From: Duncaniella dubosii
GTDB lineage: Bacteria > Bacteroidota > Bacteroidia > Bacteroidales > Muribaculaceae
Assembly: GCF_004803915.1 (NCBI RefSeq)
Contig: NZ_CP039396.1
Span: forward strand, 682,001-746,000
Length of the DNA: 64,000 nucleotides
Direction: 5' to 3'
Both the position numbers and the translations under genes were made by a program. The notes under the pieces are model-generated. The model had not been told where the DNA came from. It worked only from the letters and a program-made list of their open reading frames with translations, and ran no database searches. Below, piece by piece: positions 18,053 to 26,534 of this stretch; within the stretch, counting starts at the first letter, position 1, and the number at the start of each line of letters is the position of its first letter.

Positions 18053-19402
18053 TTATCCGAGAATGTTAACAAGATCTTGTTTCATTTCCTCGTCAATGTC
18101 GCGATAACGGGCAAAAGCCTTGCTGCCCTCTTTGTGGCCTGATAAAGCTCCGACAAGATTGGGGTCTTTGACTTCCTTGTAGATGTTGCCGATAAAGGTA
18201 CGTCGCGCGAGGTGGCTGCTTGCAATCTCGTTGATAGCCCGCTTCTCTTCATTGCCGGTAGTAGGATTCAATACGGTCACAATACGGGTGATACCGCATC
18301 GGGTAAAAATTTTCTTGATGGCATCGTTGTATTTTTGAGGGCTGATGAAGGGCAGAAGCATGTTCCCTTTCTTGTGGTCAGCATATCTGGATAAGATTTC
18401 TTTCGCACGATTATTTAGTGGCACACGAAGCACCTCAGGGCGCTCTCCTTTCGTTTTGTCAGGGATATACTCAACAGCTCCGTCAATTACACTATTGTCT
18501 GTCATACGCATAAGGTCGGAAACACGACACCCGATAAGACACTGAAAGACAAATATGTCGCGCTGGACTGCCAAAGCCGGATTTTCCGAGAGGTCAAAAT
18601 CGGCAATCTTCTCCACCTCGGCAACAGATATATAATATGGCCGACCATATTTTTCAGTGCCGATTCCTTTGAATTTCGCAAAAGGATTGTTTTGCGTATA
18701 CCCTCTCTCAATGCACCAGTTATAGAAAGCACGGAACCGCTTGAATGTGCAGCAGATGGTATTCGCTCCTTTGGGTTTGGGTCGTTTAGGCTTACGTTGA
18801 GTGCGGACTACTGCCGGAACCTCGGCATATATTTCCGGATATTTATCGAACAACTCCGGCTCTGCTTTCAGAAAATCTCCAAATTTCTCAATCCAATCGG
18901 TTGTGAAATTGTCGAGAGTCATCTTATAGTTGCGGTTTGCTGTTTTCTGAATGTACATCTCAAAACGACTCAATGCCCGCGCAAGGACTCTATAATGGTT
19001 CGCTCTCGCAGTGGAAAGAGGATGTTTTTCAAGATATTCATTAAACAGCCCGAAGAACGTCAGTTCAACTTTTTTCACCTCATATTTTTCAGGGTGGTTG
19101 AAATGGTCTATCAAATCGCGGAAAAAATCCTGCGACAGACTCTCCGGTGGATTATCTATACAGGCTGATACGATAAGTTGCTCCAGCGTAGTCAGACGTT
19201 TTTCTATCTCATTAAGAGCCTTCGCCTCTTTCTGATTGGCTCTCGGCATAATAATCGCGCCATCTTTGAAGCGTTTTGGATTCATATAGATGCCGCTTTT
19301 CAGCCGCAGACGCAATGAGCGCGAAACAGTCAGCCGAAGCAGAATCTCAGCCTCGCCCGAAGTGTTAACCTTTGTAGATATGTTTCTCGTGATTGTAGCC
19401 AT
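18053..19402 (-). CDS. Tyrosine integrase of element 1
   Basis: 449 aa. N-terminal arm-binding domain (about 1-90), SAM-like core-binding domain (about 100-220) and catalytic domain. Catalytic residues are visible as Arg in CLIGCRVSDLMRM, HxxR in SSHLARRTF, His in LSGHKEG and the nucleophile Tyr in FARYRDI. The gene starts about 235 bases from att2 and points away from it. It presumably catalyses integration at, and excision from, tRNA-Lys. A -7 box TATCTTTGC lies at 19429-19437. Confidence 0.92.
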   Translation of the reverse strand: MATITRNISTKVNTSGEAEILLRLTVSRSLRLRLKSGIYMNPKRFKDGAIIMPRANQKEAKALNEIEKRLTTLEQLIVSACIDNPPESLSQDFFRDLIDHFNHPEKYEVKKVELTFFGLFNEYLEKHPLSTARANHYRVLARALSRFEMYIQKTANRNYKMTLDNFTTDWIEKFGDFLKAEPELFDKYPEIYAEVPAVVRTQRKPKRPKPKGANTICCTFKRFRAFYNWCIERGYTQNNPFAKFKGIGTEKYGRPYYISVAEVEKIADFDLSENPALAVQRDIFVFQCLIGCRVSDLMRMTDNSVIDGAVEYIPDKTKGERPEVLRVPLNNRAKEILSRYADHKKGNMLLPFISPQKYNDAIKKIFTRCGITRIVTVLNPTTGNEEKRAINEIASSHLARRTFIGNIYKEVKDPNLVGALSGHKEGSKAFARYRDIDEEMKQDLVNILG

Positions 19403-19428
19403 AAGAAGTAGTTTAGATTAAGAACGTC

Positions 19429-19437
19429 GCAAAGATA
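19429..19437 (-). promoter_or_regulatory. Integrase 1 -7 promoter box
   Basis: TATCTTTGC on the minus strand, 27 bases before the integrase ATG at 19402. Confidence 0.6.
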
Positions 19438-19636
19438 AACATTGTTGTCCATCACATCAAGTTTTTGTCCACATTTTGTCCACCAAAGTTAAATCTGCGT
19501 GTTACTCATTAAATCTTAATTACTCGCACAAGGCACAATACTAATACAGATATAACGCTGTAATATAGGCGATTATAGCTACTTGTTACTTAGGATAGAT
19601 ATTCAACTCCATTCATCCTCATTCATATTTATTGTT

Positions 19637-19650
19637 CTCTCCGGGGTCAC
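19637..19650 (+). repeat. att core 2 (junction of elements 1 and 2)
   Basis: CTCTCCGGGGTCAC, identical to the tRNA-Lys 3' end at 3356-3369. It is the right end of element 1 and the left end of element 2. Integrase genes diverge from it on both sides. Confidence 0.85.
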
Positions 19651-19673
19651 AATCAAAAATGGCAAAATGCCGC

Positions 19674-19712
19674 AAAGCACTGAAATCACTTGATTTTCAG
19701 TGCTTTTTCTTT
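19674..19712 (+). terminator. Hairpin at the left end of element 2
   Basis: Stem AAAGCACTGAAA/TTTTCAGTGCTTT followed by TTCTTTTT. It stands where the tRNA-Lys terminator would be if element 2 were integrated directly. The sequence is partly shared with the hairpin after att3. Confidence 0.75.
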
Positions 19713-19739
19713 TTGCCAAAATTTCAGAATGGCGCAGAA

Positions 19740-20085
19740 TACAGAGGTGGTGAGTGAGTCATTAGTGAGTACTCACGTTTGTGAGTAATTCGACTCACGG
19801 TTGGCAGAAATCATCAGTGAGTCGGCTGAAACACCGAAAGTTAAGCCGTTATCACGCCTCACAAAGTGGGGTTTTGAGTATGGGAACGAACCTTTGACCC
19901 GGTTGGGGTCGCAATTTTCAGAGCTTCTAAACACTATTTAACTCTTAAAATATTCTTTAACCATAATTCCCCGCTCAAAACGCTGTTTGAAGCCGATTTC
20001 TGCGATTTGCACCATTTTGCACCATTTTGCACCGTGAGCTGGACTCACGGTTTTGGTGAAATACAGGCGTGAGCCGTCCAATCAG
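19740..20085. repeat. GTGAG/CTCAC repeat cluster between att2 and integrase 2
   Basis: At least eight GTGAG(T/C) or complementary units in two groups (about 19750-19835 and 20034-20076), some forming GTGAGTACTCAC-like palindromes, plus three tandem TTTTGCACCA-like 10-mers at about 20005-20034. They are good candidates for integrase arm or excisionase sites. A shorter cluster follows att3. The 770-base gap 19403-20172 has no gene besides these sites. Confidence 0.5.
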
Positions 20086-20172
20086 TCATATCCGTGATAT
20101 TTGATGTTCTTTCTCGTTTGGTGATGTCGGCGAAAATGATTATATTTATATAACCATTAAACCCACAGAGAA

Positions 20173-21405
20173 ATGACACCAGATTCTTATTTTACTCTGA
20201 CTTTCTACGCAAGGAAGCCAAAGACAGAAAAGAGCGAATATCCGCTCTACGCCCGTATCTCGGTCGGAGGCCAGATGACGGAGTTTACAATCGGTCGTTC
20301 AGTGAACCCCAAACACTGGAACCAGAAACGCAACCAGAGCGATGGCACATCGCGCCGCGACAAGGAGCTGAACAAATTTCTTGAGATGGTGCGCGCCCGT
20401 TTCTGCGAAATTCACAACATGCTCATCCGTGAGAACAAGCTGGTAAATCCGGCTGTCCTTAAAGCGCATTACATGGGAACTATGGAGAAGCCCAAGATGA
20501 TGTGCGAGGTGTTCCGCGAGGCAAACGAGAAACGCAAGGAGGAACTTGACCGTGGTGACATCGTGAAGCCCACCTATCAGCGCTGGACTCGTTGCGTTGC
20601 CTATCTGGAAGACTTCTTCAAACTTCACTACAAGACCGACGACATTCCGATAAAGGAGGTTACATCGGGGATGCTTGACGACTTCGAGCATTTCCTTCGC
20701 ATGAAGAAATCCTGCGCCAACAACGCTGCCGTGCGCTATCTCCGCTGCGTCAAAAACGTGTTGCAGTACGCTCTCGCCCACAAGTGGATAGACCACGACC
20801 CGTTTATCGGCAAGAAATACCAGCGTACATACAGTGAGCGTCAGTTCTTGACCGAGGCTGAAATAAAGACCATAATGGATCTTGACCTGAAGGAGTTGCC
20901 ACGACTGGAAGTAGTGCGTGACACCTTCGTGTTCTGCTGCTTCTCCGGACTTGCCTTTTGCGACATGAAATCACTCACCATTGACGACATACAAGACGAT
21001 GACAAAGGCAATACTTGGATACGCAAGGCCCGTGCCAAGACAGGAGAAATGTGTATAATCCCGATGCTTGACATACCCCGCCAGCTCATCAAAAAGTATT
21101 CGGATCATCCTGTTGTGAAGGCTACGGGAGTAGTCATGCCGGTGATTACCAACCAGAAGATGAACGCCTATCTGAAAGAGATTGCAGATTTGGCAAAAAT
21201 CAAAAAGCATCTGACAACCCATGTGGCGCGCCATACATTCGCCTCTATGTCGCTTTGCAACAACGTGTCCATCGAGGTAATATCCAAGATGCTCGGACAC
21301 AGTGATATAAAGACAACGCAAATTTACGCCAAGATGCAGGATCAAGCTGTGTATGATGGTATGGCAACCATGCGCAGCAAATTCAACAATGTGCAGGTGG
21401 TATAA
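20173..21405 (+). CDS. IntDOT-like tyrosine integrase of element 2
   Basis: 410 aa. Arm-binding domain (LTFYARKPKTEKSEYPLYAR), core-binding domain (about 110-205) and catalytic domain with HxxR in THVARHTFAS, LGHSDIKTTQ and the nucleophile in IYAKM. The usual first catalytic Arg is missing (CFSGLAFCDMKSL), as known for IntDOT, where the position is also non-Arg. It lies about 520 bases inside att2. Intact by length. Confidence 0.92.
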   Translation: MTPDSYFTLTFYARKPKTEKSEYPLYARISVGGQMTEFTIGRSVNPKHWNQKRNQSDGTSRRDKELNKFLEMVRARFCEIHNMLIRENKLVNPAVLKAHYMGTMEKPKMMCEVFREANEKRKEELDRGDIVKPTYQRWTRCVAYLEDFFKLHYKTDDIPIKEVTSGMLDDFEHFLRMKKSCANNAAVRYLRCVKNVLQYALAHKWIDHDPFIGKKYQRTYSERQFLTEAEIKTIMDLDLKELPRLEVVRDTFVFCCFSGLAFCDMKSLTIDDIQDDDKGNTWIRKARAKTGEMCIIPMLDIPRQLIKKYSDHPVVKATGVVMPVITNQKMNAYLKEIADLAKIKKHLTTHVARHTFASMSLCNNVSIEVISKMLGHSDIKTTQIYAKMQDQAVYDGMATMRSKFNNVQVV

Positions 21406-21470
21406 ATTCGACTGTCACTGAATGAAATAAATGCGGTCATCGGTATTACCCGGTGGCCGCATTTTCGGTT

Positions 21471-21761
21471 TCAGTATTTGGGGCGGTATGTGGATTTCAA
21501 AAATTCCTCCACATCATCATCTGCATAGAGTATCTTGCCGTCAAGCCGGTAATAGGCAATCTGCCTGTTATCACGGTATTCCTGCAATGTGCGTCTTGAA
21601 ATGTTGAGTTTTTCCGAGAGCTGGGCATCGGTATAAAACTTTTTGCCCAAGAACGACGGATGTATTTCAGTGTTCAATCTCTCAACGATTTCAAGCACTG
21701 TAAGACTGTCGGCATGGAAATTCCCTATTTCATTACTGTCATGAGTATATATCGTTCCCAT
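21471..21761 (-). CDS. Small HTH protein, excisionase-like (second of pair)
   Basis: 96 aa with a winged HTH: YTDAQLSEKLNISRRTLQEY then QIAYYRLDGKILYADDDVEEF. It overlaps the upstream HTH gene by 23 bases. In CTnDOT, two small HTH genes (xis2c, xis2d) next to the integrase drive excision, and this pair is in the matching place. Confidence 0.78.
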   Translation of the reverse strand: MGTIYTHDSNEIGNFHADSLTVLEIVERLNTEIHPSFLGKKFYTDAQLSEKLNISRRTLQEYRDNRQIAYYRLDGKILYADDDVEEFLKSTYRPKY

Positions 21762-22047
21762 TTCTCGGTACAGCCTCTACCCGTTCAAGTAATCCGAAAG
21801 CATCTCCGGCGAGGAACATAGATCCTTTCCCGCTCTTGATGAACCCTATACGTCCACTCTTTTTGAGCGAGCGTGCTTTGGACTCGGAGATATGGAGCAA
21901 CTCACAGAGTTCCTGCAACGTAAGCCAATCATCAGGCTCTTTGTTTCTTACGCGCTCGAAGAAAGTGATAAATACTTTCTTCAAATATGACATTCGGCTG
22001 AATATTTCTTCAAGTTCGGATTTTTCGATTTGAACAAACTCTGGCAT
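21739..22047 (-). CDS. Small HTH protein, excisionase-like (first of pair)
   Basis: 102 aa. Helical N-terminus, then a HTH (LTLQELCELLHISESKARSL) and wing (GRIGFIKSGKGSMFLAGD). Its message begins about 110 bases upstream and contains an intrinsic terminator before the ATG (22084-22173), suggesting attenuation. It is translationally coupled to the next HTH gene. Confidence 0.78.
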   Translation of the reverse strand: MPEFVQIEKSELEEIFSRMSYLKKVFITFFERVRNKEPDDWLTLQELCELLHISESKARSLKKSGRIGFIKSGKGSMFLAGDAFGLLERVEAVPRNGNDIYS

Positions 22048-22055
22048 AAATTATT

Positions 22056-22173
22056 GGTGGATTAAGTGGTGGATGGGATATGTGTTTGAAAAAAGAAGGC
22101 GGGTATCCCTCCCGCCTTCTCACCACTAAATCCACAATCAAAATAAATTATGACTGCGATTCAGTGGCAAAGT
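22056..22173 (-). promoter_or_regulatory. Leader with internal terminator ahead of the HTH pair
   Basis: On the minus strand: -7 box TAACTTTGC (22165-22173), a leader of about 45 nt, then the hairpin GAAGGCGGG...CCCGCCTTC (22093-22117) followed by six T (complement of 22087-22092). The ATG of the HTH gene is 40 bases further on. Segments 22119-22133 and 22056-22072 on either side of the hairpin are also complementary (GTGGATT-AGTGGTG pairing), offering an alternative fold near the start codon. Confidence 0.6.
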
Positions 22174-22252
22174 TAGCGATTTTTATCGGATTATGCACTA
22201 TGGTCAAGCGGCTATTTTTCAATCACGATATAAATTATCGCTGTCGTGGCGG

Positions 22253-23788
22253 TCATTCGTTTTTGGGCGTGTAGCACAGAATGTCGGTGACGGTATCGGT
22301 GAGCCATTCGCCGAAGCCCTTGACGGCTTTTCTGCCTGTTATTGTTCCGTAGGGTATCTCGTCAGCTCCGTATTGCCCGACCAGTATGCTGTGGGCAAGA
22401 TTGTAGGGAGCGAGGTCAAGCAGCAGACGGTCGCCTTCGGGCGTGCAGGCGATAGTGCCGTCCTTTATCGTGATGAAGCCCTTGCGCACAAGACCTTCGA
22501 GTGCCGTGCCGTATTCGTGTACGGTGTGGCAGTAAGGCATATCAGGGTGCGTAGTGTCTGCGGTCAGCGTCGCATATCCGGTGAGGTTGGCAAGTGTCGG
22601 AACAAAGCCGTATGAAATGGGCGATACCTCTTTGACCGGTGCCATCATCTTTTCGACTATGGTGATTGTCTGTTCCGATGTGCCTGTATATTCGGGCTTC
22701 GGCTTTCTCACCTCCCATCGGCAGGTGAATGTCAGTCCGGCGATTTCAGCCGTCACAGAGGCATACTGCTTCTTTTCCGGTGGCATTGCCGCCGCGTCCA
22801 TGCGCCCTGCAATAAGCCTGTACAGGCTGCGCTCGGTCTTTGTGGCTCGTTTGGATAGTCGGCGCAACACGGTTATTCTGTTGCCGGCGTCCGGTGCGGT
22901 GATGTATGGCGATGAGATAAAGCCCTGCTCGTAGAGCTTCTCCGCTGTCCTGACGGTGAGCGACGGCATAAAGCCGAAGTTGTCGAATGCGTCCATCTGG
23001 AGAGTGAGCATCGTGTGGAGTCTGACTACCGACGCATCTTCCTCCGTGACGGTCATCCGCGCCTTGACGGGTTCGCCGACAGGGATAGTGTCAACGATTG
23101 CGGCACAGACCCTCTCGCTCTGCCAAGACTGATCAGAAACGAGGTGCAGCCCTCCGTAATCGAGGAAGATTCTGTACGCCTTCGGCTGGGCGTCATATTG
23201 TGCCGCCTGTTCATCCATGTCACCGAGATACTGCATGGCGACGACCTCCTTGCGTGTCAGCGGCTCGCCTTCGTAATACCAGCGTTTGAGAACTCCGGCG
23301 AAATTATATTCAAACATCATGTCCATCGCGCCTGCCACAAGACCCGACTGGGCGAGATTGTGCAGGTGACGGCCCTTTTCTCGCTTGGAGAATGAACGCC
23401 TGATAGATGCACGGGTAATGCTGGGAAGCCACATGCGGCTCGTCGGATGCCCGACTCGGAAGTGTCGGCAGATATTGAAGAAACGCGCCTGAGCGTCTGC
23501 ACCCTCGTCTGAGGCGAATACCACCTCTTTTGCGTTACGGAACAGCGGTTTGAGAACGCGGTCACGTTTCTTGTCGGTGACGGCGATCTTGAATTTCTCC
23601 GGCACGAATGGCAGACAGCCGTTAGAAGCCTTGTCAAGACCGACAGGCTTGATGAAGCCGCGGTGAACGTAGACGACGGTGATGTCGCCGTTGGTATATA
23701 CCCCGTATGCCGGGTTAAGTGTCGCCTTCAACGCTTTGGCGACGGCTATGGCTATGCGGTATTTTTCGCATAAAATCAGTTGTGTCAT
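22253..23788 (-). CDS. Divergent type IA topoisomerase-like protein (Exc/TopB-like)
   Basis: 511 aa, shorter than TopB (about 700). The N-terminus LILCEKYRIAIAVAKAL matches the Toprim start of topoisomerase III, and VVFASDEGADAQARF stands where the acidic Toprim motif lies. The active-site segment GFISSPYITAPD corresponds to GxITYPRTDS, but the usual Tyr position is Ser. No zinc fingers at the C-terminus. In CTnDOT the exc gene of the excision operon is a topoisomerase III whose strand activity is dispensable for excision, so a catalytically dead homologue could still act. Function inferred from position. Confidence 0.7.
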   Translation of the reverse strand: MTQLILCEKYRIAIAVAKALKATLNPAYGVYTNGDITVVYVHRGFIKPVGLDKASNGCLPFVPEKFKIAVTDKKRDRVLKPLFRNAKEVVFASDEGADAQARFFNICRHFRVGHPTSRMWLPSITRASIRRSFSKREKGRHLHNLAQSGLVAGAMDMMFEYNFAGVLKRWYYEGEPLTRKEVVAMQYLGDMDEQAAQYDAQPKAYRIFLDYGGLHLVSDQSWQSERVCAAIVDTIPVGEPVKARMTVTEEDASVVRLHTMLTLQMDAFDNFGFMPSLTVRTAEKLYEQGFISSPYITAPDAGNRITVLRRLSKRATKTERSLYRLIAGRMDAAAMPPEKKQYASVTAEIAGLTFTCRWEVRKPKPEYTGTSEQTITIVEKMMAPVKEVSPISYGFVPTLANLTGYATLTADTTHPDMPYCHTVHEYGTALEGLVRKGFITIKDGTIACTPEGDRLLLDLAPYNLAHSILVGQYGADEIPYGTITGRKAVKGFGEWLTDTVTDILCYTPKNE

Positions 23789-23822
23789 AATTTTTGTGGT
23801 TTAGTTGGTGAATGTTTTGAGA

Positions 23823-23853
23823 ACATGGGGAGGCCGCGCGTACCTCCCCATGT
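23823..23853. repeat. Strong hairpin between topoisomerase-like and DUF3945 genes
   Basis: 11-bp perfect arms (23823-23833 and 23843-23853, ACATGGGGAGG) with no T-run, so probably mRNA processing or pausing rather than termination. The rest of 23789-24009 has several GTGGAT...GTGGT motifs like those in the leader at 22119. Confidence 0.5.
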
Positions 23854-24009
23854 CGTGAAGATACTTGTCAGGATACTGACAGGTTGCCGGAGGCGGGATA
23901 TTTGTCGCAGTGGATTTTGTGGATTCAGTGGTCGGATCTATGTTCCGGCAGACGTGTCAGCGAATCGCAGTCGTTTTGACTGTGGATAACGGATAAAGTG
24001 GTGAGGCGG

Positions 24010-25431
24010 CTACGGCTTTGGAGTCTTGAGCTTGGGCTGGTGCTGCTTTTTCTGCTGCGCCTCGTCCTTCGGCTCTGTCTGTCCGCGCTGGAGCGGTTCA
24101 TTCACGTTCTTGGTCGCCTCGTTGGTCTTGCCGTCATCGTTTACCGCCATCTGGGTTTTGCTTTCCTCGGCGATGCCCACCACCTTGTCGCGGTCGGGAT
24201 ATACGCGGGTGGTCTGAGGCTTGCGCTCTTTGGGATCATATTGCAGGTATATGGTACAGTCGTTGCCACTCCTGTCCTTGCCCTCACCGACGAGTACCTG
24301 TTTCCCGGCGAGGTAGTCAGCCTGTTTCTGCTCGTCAAGCGGAATATGGTACCACTGTGTCAGACGCTTGGGATTGCCGTTGGCGTCGTGCCAGTTGTCT
24401 TTGAGGCTTTGCCCGGATTGTTGCCCGCCCTGTTGCTGGCTCTGTTGTGCCCGCTGTGCCTCCTGCTCGTTCTGCTGACGGTACTGAGCCGAGTTGACAA
24501 AGGCGATGTCACGCTTGGAGGCGTTGTATTGCAGGTCGGCGGTGAATTTCTGACCGTTGGGGAGTTCGACGTGCTGTTCCTTGATAAGACCGCCGCTTTT
24601 GAGTATGCCTATCTGCTGCATTGTCAGATTTATATTGGCAACCTTCTGTTTGATAAAGATTTTATCGATAGGAACGCTCTCGATTTCGTTTGTGAGGCGG
24701 TCTATGCTCACGAGGCATTTATGCACCTCTCCTGTCGCTGGGTCTTTGAGGTCAACGGCTTTGCCGAGATTGCCCGTGTTGGATAACTCCACCTTGTCCT
24801 CGGCGGTGAATGTGTAGCCCCGGAATGGCTGGTCAAGCAACGGTTCTTTCTTGACGAAATGTGGCGTGAGCGAATATGTGCCGTCGGGATTTGTGCGGAA
24901 TGACAGGCGTGCGTCCAGCTTTTCGCCGCTTCCGTCGGGGTCGTTGACTTTATGTAGCTCAGGCGACTTGTGATGGTAAACCATTTGTTGGAGCGCGCCT
25001 GACTTTTCAAGATCCTCCCGGCTGATGCCCCATTGTTTCTCTATCTCCGCCCAGTTCACCTTGTCGGGGTCAACCGGTTTGATTTTTGCGGCGGGTGTCT
25101 TCATCTTGACGCGGTATTTGTCAAGCATCTCCCTGTTGGTTTCGGGGTCGTTGAGCATTTCCGCCATAGGCTGCCCCAGAGCCTCGTAGTCGGCGGCCGA
25201 CATCTTGAATATGCCGAAGGTGGTCGGGTTCTTCGCCTGACGCATGAAGTTGGCGATGAATGCCTCGATGGGGTTCTGCCCTTTGGTGAACTTGATGAGT
25301 TCGCTTAACGGGGTCGATTTTACATCGGCCATTTTGGGGGTGCCGTCGGGGTTTTGACCGACGACCGCGCCTACCTGCCCGGTTTCATTGTCGCGGGCAA
25401 TCAGCACTTCTTCCTTTGGATTTTCTTCCAT
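24010..25431 (-). CDS. DUF4099/DUF3945 mobile-element protein
   Basis: 473 aa. The region from about 95 to 180 (INWAEIEKQWGIS-type, reads VNWAEIEKQWGISREDLEKS) fits DUF4099. Two DUF3945-like stretches follow: LDQPFRGYTFTAEDKVEL, then IGILKSGGLIKEQHVELPNG and LTQWYHIPLDEQKQADYLAG. A Gln-rich linker (about 310-330) and a basic low-complexity tail end it. It is a standard companion of the topoisomerase gene on Bacteroides conjugative transposons; biochemical role unknown. It lies 25 bases downstream of the HTH gene. Confidence 0.8.
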   Translation of the reverse strand: MEENPKEEVLIARDNETGQVGAVVGQNPDGTPKMADVKSTPLSELIKFTKGQNPIEAFIANFMRQAKNPTTFGIFKMSAADYEALGQPMAEMLNDPETNREMLDKYRVKMKTPAAKIKPVDPDKVNWAEIEKQWGISREDLEKSGALQQMVYHHKSPELHKVNDPDGSGEKLDARLSFRTNPDGTYSLTPHFVKKEPLLDQPFRGYTFTAEDKVELSNTGNLGKAVDLKDPATGEVHKCLVSIDRLTNEIESVPIDKIFIKQKVANINLTMQQIGILKSGGLIKEQHVELPNGQKFTADLQYNASKRDIAFVNSAQYRQQNEQEAQRAQQSQQQGGQQSGQSLKDNWHDANGNPKRLTQWYHIPLDEQKQADYLAGKQVLVGEGKDRSGNDCTIYLQYDPKERKPQTTRVYPDRDKVVGIAEESKTQMAVNDDGKTNEATKNVNEPLQRGQTEPKDEAQQKKQHQPKLKTPKP

Positions 25432-25456
25432 GAGTGAATTAAAGATTTAGCGGTGA

Positions 25457-25819
25457 TTATTTATCGGTGTTTCCACCGGTGTTGTTATGTTTTTTCTTCA
25501 TCTTGGGATAGTCCGGATGCCGGGAGCTGATGAAGTGATTGTCTATGAAATCATTGAAGGCTTCCTGTGTCACGAATGCTGCCCCGCAGGTCAGACTTTC
25601 GTAGATTTCAATTTTTCCCTCGTCACGGTATTTGCGCATTGTCTTTTTGGAGATGTGCAACCCAAAGGCCACATCATCAAGGGATATTATACGCTTACCG
25701 TGGTAAAATAATTCGGGAGGTGCGCGAATGTCGTCATTGTGAGTTCTGATGCCGGCGAGAGCCATGCCTGCAATCACAGCGGTCTTGAAATCCGCTTCGG
25801 TGGATGTTCCGTTGCCCAT
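25457..25819 (-). CDS. HTH protein of the excision-type operon
   Basis: 120 aa. Central HTH (ISLDDVAFGLHISKKTMRKY) with wing (GKIEIYESLTCGAAFVTQEA) and a Lys/Asn-rich tail. Similar in build to the orf2/orf3 and Xis-like proteins of CTnDOT. 4 bases after the small membrane protein gene and 25 before DUF3945, hence one operon. Confidence 0.75.
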   Translation of the reverse strand: MGNGTSTEADFKTAVIAGMALAGIRTHNDDIRAPPELFYHGKRIISLDDVAFGLHISKKTMRKYRDEGKIEIYESLTCGAAFVTQEAFNDFIDNHFISSRHPDYPKMKKKHNNTGGNTDK

Positions 25820-25823
25820 AATG

Positions 25824-26045
25824 TCATTCCGCGTCTGTGGTGCTGAACATCTCTCTGAGTGCCACGCTCAAAAATAAGAACATGAGGCAAGCGACAAACC
25901 AGTCGATATTCTCCGCATTGTCATCGCACACAGGAGCGGAACATGCTTGCTTTCCGTCGAACTTACGCTTGAATGAACGTTTTTTCTTTTTCGTGGAAGA
26001 CTTCTTTACGAAGTCGGTGGCATTGGGTGGATTTTTTGTTTCCAT
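25824..26045 (-). CDS. Small membrane protein, first gene of the excision-type operon
   Basis: 73 aa. Basic N-terminus (KKSSTKKKKRSFKRKFDGK) and one C-terminal helix (WFVACLMFLFLSVAL). The start is the ATG at 26045. It is preceded by a transcribed region of about 460 bases containing the structured RNA and terminator. No family recognised. Confidence 0.6.
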   Translation of the reverse strand: METKNPPNATDFVKKSSTKKKKRSFKRKFDGKQACSAPVCDDNAENIDWFVACLMFLFLSVALREMFSTTDAE

Positions 26046-26283
26046 TCGGTTGTTTTGGGTTTGGTTTGCGAGGAATAGCCCTCGGTTGAAATTATAACCG
26101 AATGGTTGAAAATTGAGGTGATCGGAGGCGTGTTAAAATCAACAACACACTAAATAGCAGCCTCTTAATTGCTTGAAATTTACAATAGTTAAATTTTTGC
26201 TTTCACGCTGGATAGTAAATAAACCTGAAGATTAAGCGTGAAATATATCCTTAAAATGAAAAAATGGCAGATTAGATTAAGGC

Positions 26284-26516
26284 AAAAAAATAGCGTATAA
26301 TATCTACGCTAACTATTGAAGGTTCTGCAATACCTATGACGATAGCTTGAATACTATACGCTATGCAGTAAGCATAGCATAAGCATCACGCCAAGCTCGT
26401 CATTAATGAATTTTGCAGATTCTCAATAGAACTTATGCGGAAGTTATGTTATCCTATAAATTTGATGCGATTGACTCTACAACCGCAGTCTTTGCTATTT
26501 TAACACTGCAAAGTTA
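26284..26516 (-). ncRNA. Conserved structured RNA, copy A, with promoter and terminator
   Basis: Minus strand. -7 box TAACTTTGC at 26508-26516, RNA from about 26503 to the terminator. P1 pairs 26413-26419 with 26324-26331 (TCTGCAA/TTGCAGA). P2 pairs 26393-26402 with 26337-26348 (TGACGA-GCTT, 2-nt bulge). P4 pairs 26372-26380 with 26358-26366 (ATGCTATGC/GCATAGCGT). The terminator stem TAGCGTA/TACGCTA (26305-26311, 26291-26297) is followed by seven U. Copy B at 52117 keeps every pairing and spacing with different P1 and P2 sequence. It lies between the NtrC-like gene and the excision-type operon. 26046-26283 shows no further structure that I can support. Confidence 0.75.
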
Positions 26517-26534
26517 GTGATTTTTTACGAGCTG

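Larger units (their letters stand above)
3356..19650. mobile_element. Element 1: integrative mobilizable element at tRNA-Lys
   Basis: Bounded by direct repeats of the tRNA-Lys end. It carries a replication-type cassette (4900-8222), mobilization genes (8398-9730), cargo including a duplicated receptor locus, and a tyrosine integrase at the right end (18053-19402). There is no type IV secretion apparatus, so transfer would need a helper. Its cargo section has a second, rearranged copy at 55571-61314. Confidence 0.85.

Noticed and set aside
19880..19915. tRNA-like or fourth att sequence (GACCCGGTTGGGGTC)
   Set aside because: Only a short palindrome; no cloverleaf can be drawn and it does not match the att core.
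20005..20034. Tandem TTTTGCACCA-like units as a CRISPR start
   Set aside because: Only three 10-base units without spacers, and no cas genes anywhere in the window.
23998..24786. 262-codon ORF opposite the DUF3945 gene
   Set aside because: Antisense shadow of a well-supported gene, with Leu/Val-rich composition typical of such shadows.
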